In this document: piece by piece, positions 62,301 to 64,000 of the stretch
Numbering within the stretch: the stretch's first letter is position 1
How the letters are laid out: each line of letters begins with the position of its first letter
Assembly: GCA_028015205.1 (NCBI GenBank)
Contig: CM051514.1
Span: 6,448,001 to 6,512,000, forward strand
Length of the DNA: 64,000 bases
Direction: 5' to 3'
From: Mytilisepta virgata
Lineage: Eukaryota > Mollusca > Bivalvia > Mytilida > Mytilidae
Position numbers and translations under genes: made by a program
The notes under the pieces: generated by a model
Databases searched by the model: none
What the model was told of the DNA's origin: nothing
What the model saw: only the letters and a program-made list of their open reading frames with translations

Positions 62301-63974
62301 AAAAATATGAAATTAGTAAATTTTAAACCATTTTGTACTTGATAATACATATAATAGCCCCTAAATTTTTTTAAAGACTTCAAATGATATTTTTCAGACT
62401 AACTTATATTACCTGGAAAACCGCTGTACAGATAACAATCAATACACATGGTATTAATAGTGTTTTGGTTAATTTTCCTGGTGTCTGAAATAAAATAACT
62501 ATGTAAATTCCTGGTAAGATTTCAGATTCCATAGGATGTATGGAATCTGAAATCTTACCAGGACATAATATTCAAATATAAATTCCTGCTCACTCTCATG
62601 CAATGAGGAACCAGAGTGAGTTATCTTTTCCTAACCAATGTAGGTAAGGTAGATAATTAAATTCTCTCCCTTTTGTCCTGAGGCTAAAAGGGAGACAAAT
62701 TTATTATCTCCCTTACCTACATTGGTTAGGAAAATATAACTCATTCTGGTTTCTCATTCTGGCTACATGTTGATTTTTACACAAATTTTTAATTTTCTTT
62801 GCTGTTTACCTGATAAGATATAAAGCCTGTTAAATTAACTCCAACTCCGTAATATCATTACTTATTATGAATATTTGGTATTATGGTTTGATATTTTTGC
62901 ATTAATGCATTTCACTCTGTATGTAATATTACTTGTCTATATATTATACAATTATAGCATGTTGATAAGGTCAATACATGATATTATTGCACTGACCAAG
63001 AAGATATTGACTGAGGACGAAGTCCGAGGTTGATATTGTTATTCTCGGTCAATGCAATAATTATAGAATAATATATGACCTAATCCATGTGACTCCCATA
63101 TCGGACTGAGGGCTGTATGTATATAATAAAAGGTATTTGGTGACAAATGATTGCAATTTCGTCAATATATAGTTCATACCTGATACACCTAACAAGTTAA
63201 TAATTACTGATTTTGTTAATCTTGTTAAATTCATGACAAGCTTTGTTCCGTTACAAATTTGAAGAATCTGTTTGTTAGACTTTTGTTTTATAAGCGCTTA
63301 AAATCAGTACTTTACTGTACAATATCAAAGTAGGATCGGCAAATTTTGTGGAAGTATTTTCATGATATCTGATGTGCCAAGCCACAAATTTAAGTATTTC
63401 AACAACTTTTTAAATTTTTTTTTCTAAGCCAGCAATCCACGAATTTACGAATCCCAGGGAATGCCTTTTTTTCTCTATCCAGGAAAATTGGTATCCACGA
63501 AAATAAATGAATCCACAGTAAGCATAGTGTGTTGTTTGGTCACTCGTATAGATTTTACATATTCAAATTTCAAGATTAGTTAGATAAGAAACGTTTTTAG
63601 TTGTGATAAATTTTGTCTGATTCTTTTTTTTACAGTATGTCTTGCTTGTTTGCCTATCAAACCTGCATCATATTTGTTTATCATAATTAGGTGCATAAGC
63701 TGCTAAAAAATGTAAGAAATCTTTGATTGATGAAAAATATAACTCTGAAAGAGAATTAAATGCTACCAAGGTGAGACAATTAAATGCCATTTTAAAAATT
63801 AAGATTATTGCCCTTTAGTATAGCAGTAAGAGGGAAATAACTATTTAACAACATAAGTTATAAATATTTTACCTCTGGTTCCATGAAATCAAATTCTTTG
63901 GCACAGGTATACAGCATGGTGTGAAAATTTTTAAAATCTCCAAATTTACTCCAAAATATTTCTGAGATGTGGGC
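47230..63974 (-). CDS. DPY19L1: DPY19-like protein C-mannosyltransferase, nine C-terminal exons (gene span)
   Basis: Nine exons joined in phase give 314 residues and a stop. Exons, 5' to 3' on the minus strand: 63974-63873, 62484-62413, 60827-60757, 59155-59128, 58618-58499, 56060-55886, 55570-55471, 53351-53226, 47380-47230. All introns are GT..AG. Diagnostic stretches: [100 protein letters not shown] and AEIWDLED. These match vertebrate DPY19L1/L2 rather than L3 or L4. The family (Dpy19, multi-pass ER membrane proteins) transfers mannose from dolichyl-phosphate-mannose to tryptophans of thrombospondin repeats and some receptors. At least four hydrophobic segments are visible. The first half of the protein is beyond the right edge. 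Introns are 0.3-5.8 kb and loaded with repeats. Confidence 0.95.
47729..48316. mobile_element. 588-bp element with perfect 32-bp inverted ends
   Basis: The 32 bases from CCAGGGAAAAATGATTGTTG onward are repeated exactly in reverse complement at the right end. A possible 3-bp TTA duplication, if the ends are extended by two bases (GG..CT), would suit a PIF/Harbinger-type MITE, but the border is ambiguous. It lies inside the last intron of the DPY19-like gene. The two internal 68-codon minus frames show no transposase motif. Confidence 0.8.
49556..50725. repeat. Bivalve dispersed repeat with palindromic ends
   Basis: It starts AGGCTCCCAGGAGCCTGTAT (hairpin GGCTCCCAGGAGCC) and ends CTCACATGGCCCTTTGGGCC (hairpin GGCCCTTTGGGCC). 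Internal units carry CATATGTTAAACTATGTT, TGGCCATCTTGGATG and GGACCATTGCTGCCAA. Same family as 34298-35978. It lies in the 5.8-kb intron of the DPY19-like gene. Confidence 0.7.
51230..53210. repeat. 2-kb minisatellite, 30/32-bp units, in a DPY19-like intron
   Basis: About 62 units. The 32-bp type is like GCCTCTGATACTGTAAGAAT + TCAGACATAACT; the 30-bp type is GCTTGATACTGCAAGAGTTC + AGACATAAC. Variants (GATTTC, GAGTTC, ACCTCTG) alternate. A higher-order copy exists: TTCACACATAACAG at 51759 recurs at 52545, and flanking variants keep the same offset of 786 bp over several hundred bases. A second duplication has offset 628 (52101 to 52729). The array ends about 17 bp from the splice donor at 53225. 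Open frames across it are artefacts. Confidence 0.95.
53226..53351 (-). CDS. DPY19L1: DPY19-like exon 8 of those visible
   Basis: The acceptor AAATGCAG precedes 53351; the donor GTAAGT starts at 53225. The 126-nt exon encodes [20 protein letters not shown], then [20 protein letters not shown] and S. The Arg before it is split AG|G. The minisatellite begins almost directly downstream of its donor. Confidence 0.93.
54631..54903 (-). mobile_element. tRNA-Leu/Ser-like SINE
   Basis: A minus-strand copy of the family at 18350 and 27618. AAAATAAATATGA (54618-54630) and AAAATGAATATGA (54904-54916) flank it, a 13-bp duplication with one change. It lies in a DPY19-like intron, in the same orientation as the gene. 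Confidence 0.9.
55103..55339 (-). mobile_element. tRNA-Leu/Ser-like SINE, diverged copy
   Basis: A minus-strand copy with small deletions around the box B region. Probable 11-bp duplication TTTGTAAATGT (55092-55102) and TTTGTTAATGT (55340-55350). More decayed than the neighbouring copy, so probably older. Confidence 0.85.
55471..55570 (-). CDS. DPY19L1: DPY19-like exon 7 of those visible
   Basis: The acceptor TTTACAG precedes 55570; the donor CAG|GTAATT follows 55471. The 100-nt exon encodes [20 protein letters not shown] then [13 protein letters not shown]. It is the most conserved stretch of the family visible here. Confidence 0.95.
55886..56060 (-). CDS. DPY19L1: DPY19-like exon 6 of those visible
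   Basis: The acceptor ATTGTAG precedes 56060; the donor GTAAGT begins at 55885. The 175-nt exon encodes a membrane segment ([20 protein letters not shown]), then [20 protein letters not shown] and IKGHTAK. The final A joins the next exon to give Asn. Confidence 0.93.
56212..57050. repeat. Tandem array, about 180-bp unit, 4-5 copies
   Basis: AACTGTAGGTGGAGTTAGCT occurs at 56400, 56581 and 56761, with a variant at 56941, so the period is 180-181 bp. Each unit also carries CCATGTTCCCTTTATG and GGGTATAAACATCCTA. It ends in ACAGATGGACAGGAG. It lies in the DPY19-like intron between exons 5 and 6. The array at 59500-60110 is related. Confidence 0.88.
57482..57608 (+). mobile_element. 127-bp MITE, CAGACCTGATTTT ends, copy 2
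   Basis: Nearly identical to the copy at 44882 (one inserted base and a few changes). GTAAAC flanks it at 57476-57481 and 57609-57614, a perfect 6-bp duplication. It lies in a DPY19-like intron. Confidence 0.9.
57850..58030 (+). repeat. Dispersed repeat with TTAGGCCTTGAGCAC core, copy 2
   Basis: Matches 40905-41105 block for block (CTGTCCTTAGATGGTTTTGG, TCAACCATTTGGATTATTG, ATCGACGAAATGTG). It lies in a DPY19-like intron. Confidence 0.7.
58499..58618 (-). CDS. DPY19L1: DPY19-like exon 5 of those visible
   Basis: The acceptor TTTTCAG precedes 58618; the donor AAG|GTAATT follows 58499. Exactly 40 codons, phase 0 at both ends. Encodes [40 protein letters not shown]: a membrane segment followed by the family's MRLKLF-TPH motif. 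Confidence 0.94.
59128..59155 (-). CDS. DPY19L1: DPY19-like exon 4 of those visible, 28-nt micro-exon
   Basis: The acceptor TTTTGTAG precedes 59155; the donor GAG|GTATGA follows 59128. The single leading A completes an Arg codon from exon 3; then QFGSKPNAE, phase 0. Its loss would shift the frame. Its assignment rests on splice sites, exact phase on both sides and the position of the family's short luminal loop. Confidence 0.82.
59500..60110. repeat. Tandem array, about 180-bp unit, about 3 copies
   Basis: GCAGGTGCACAACTTCAATA and variants occur at about 59650, 59823 and 60004. Units also carry GAAAACTGTAGGAGGAGTTG, related to AACTGTAGGTGGAGTTAG of the 56.2-kb array, and TTCAATATGTGTAC, related to CCAATATGGGTATAAAC there. 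It lies in the DPY19-like intron between exons 3 and 4. Confidence 0.85.
60757..60827 (-). CDS. DPY19L1: DPY19-like exon 3 of those visible
   Basis: The acceptor TTTGGCAG precedes 60827; the donor AAG|GTAACA follows 60757. The 71-nt exon encodes [23 protein letters not shown] and two bases of Arg. This loop is poorly conserved in the family, so identity rests on phase, splice sites and position between exons 2 and 4. Confidence 0.82.
61616..61959 (+). mobile_element. AAGGTTTTCCATATTGGC foldback, long copy
   Basis: The ends GTACAATATAGTATTATT and AATAATTACCCATATTGTAC are imperfect inverted repeats. The core hairpin (AAGGTTTTCCATATTGGCTT with its complement) occupies 61638-61755. A second arm has CCAATATG/CATATTGGAC repeats up to 61860. 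It is the best-preserved copy, in opposite orientation to the one at 44537. It lies in a DPY19-like intron. Confidence 0.82.
62413..62484 (-). CDS. DPY19L1: DPY19-like exon 2 of those visible
   Basis: The acceptor ATTTCAG precedes 62484; the donor CAG|GTAATA follows 62413. 24 codons in phase 0: [20 protein letters not shown] then AVFQ. A membrane segment; the TP..TKTLL.P start matches the family right after the EFDFME motif of the previous exon. Confidence 0.92.
62510..62562. repeat. Perfect 24-bp-arm hairpin
   Basis: The 24 bases starting CCTGGTAAGATTTCAGATTC are repeated exactly in reverse complement after the 5-base loop GGATG. It sits 25 bp upstream (gene sense) of the acceptor side of exon 2, inside the intron. 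Confidence 0.9.
62602..62758. mobile_element. 157-bp palindromic MITE, copy 3
   Basis: Same length, ends and central orientation as the copy at 6781, with compensating-side differences (AAATATAACTCATTCTGG in the right arm). It lies in a DPY19-like intron. Confidence 0.88.
62968..63081. mobile_element. Foldback element, 114 bp
   Basis: AGGTCAATACATGATATTAT..TGCACTGACC pairs with GGTCAATGCAATAATTATAG..ATATGACCT. The centre is GAGGACGAAGTCC. It is similar in style to the CCATATTGGC family but has a different sequence. It lies in a DPY19-like intron. Confidence 0.7.
63873..63974 (-). CDS. DPY19L1: DPY19-like exon 1 of those visible
   Basis: The acceptor CTTTTTAG precedes 63974; the donor GAG|GTAAAA follows 63873. 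34 codons, phase 0: [34 protein letters not shown]. The motif LYTCA-EFDFME is diagnostic of the family. Because it starts on an acceptor, earlier exons must lie to the right of the window. Confidence 0.95.
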
Positions 63975-64000
63975 CTAAAAAGATAAATATAGAATGTTGC

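Overview
The window is animal nuclear DNA: AT-rich, gene-poor, with spliced genes and a dense load of short non-autonomous repeats. It most likely comes from a bivalve mollusc, and I lean towards a mussel (Mytilidae). The SINE tail with CCACTGGACGTTAA, the dispersed repeat at 30480-30725 and the TGAGCAC..CGACGAAATG repeat at 41 and 58 kb are types I associate with mussel and other bivalve genomes. That assignment is inference; no species marker is present.

Two protein-coding genes can be supported well. (1) At 47230-63974, minus strand, nine exons spell the C-terminal 314 residues of a DPY19-family protein C-mannosyltransferase of the DPY19L1/L2 type. All splice sites are GT/AG and all phases agree; the 5' half lies beyond the right edge. 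(2) At 22778-23335, minus strand, an uninterrupted 185-residue secreted protein closely resembles the lipocalin domain of violaxanthin de-epoxidase (VDE), a family best known from plants and algae. A third gene is only glimpsed: a signal-peptide exon with a consensus splice donor at 37549-37618, plus strand, whose next exon is uncertain.

Region by region. 0-12 kb: a tRNA-headed SINE, SINE-like copies, LINE 3' remnants, several foldback elements and a small foldback carrying 21-bp-phased GATATC palindromes. 12-21 kb: more foldbacks and a 1.4-kb giant foldback with about 51 GATATC palindromes mostly 21 bp apart, inside long inverted repeats. 21-25 kb: the VDE-like lipocalin and SINE-like copies. 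25-31 kb: a 1,371-bp non-autonomous Helitron with intact ends, a tRNA-Leu-like SINE with target-site duplications, and a nested palindrome. 31-47 kb: LINE and SINE remnants, bivalve dispersed repeats, the orphan signal-peptide exon, decayed coding-like sequence, and a 126-bp MITE inserted into another foldback. 47-64 kb: the DPY19 gene. Its introns hold a 588-bp element with perfect 32-bp inverted repeats, a 2-kb 30/32-bp minisatellite ending about 17 bp from a splice donor, two arrays of one ~180-bp repeat family in two different introns, two SINEs and several MITEs.

The most unusual features are the phased-palindrome foldback family and the VDE-like secreted lipocalin. Nothing here forms an operon-like system; the genes appear independent. 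Large stretches show no recognisable function and are stated as such.
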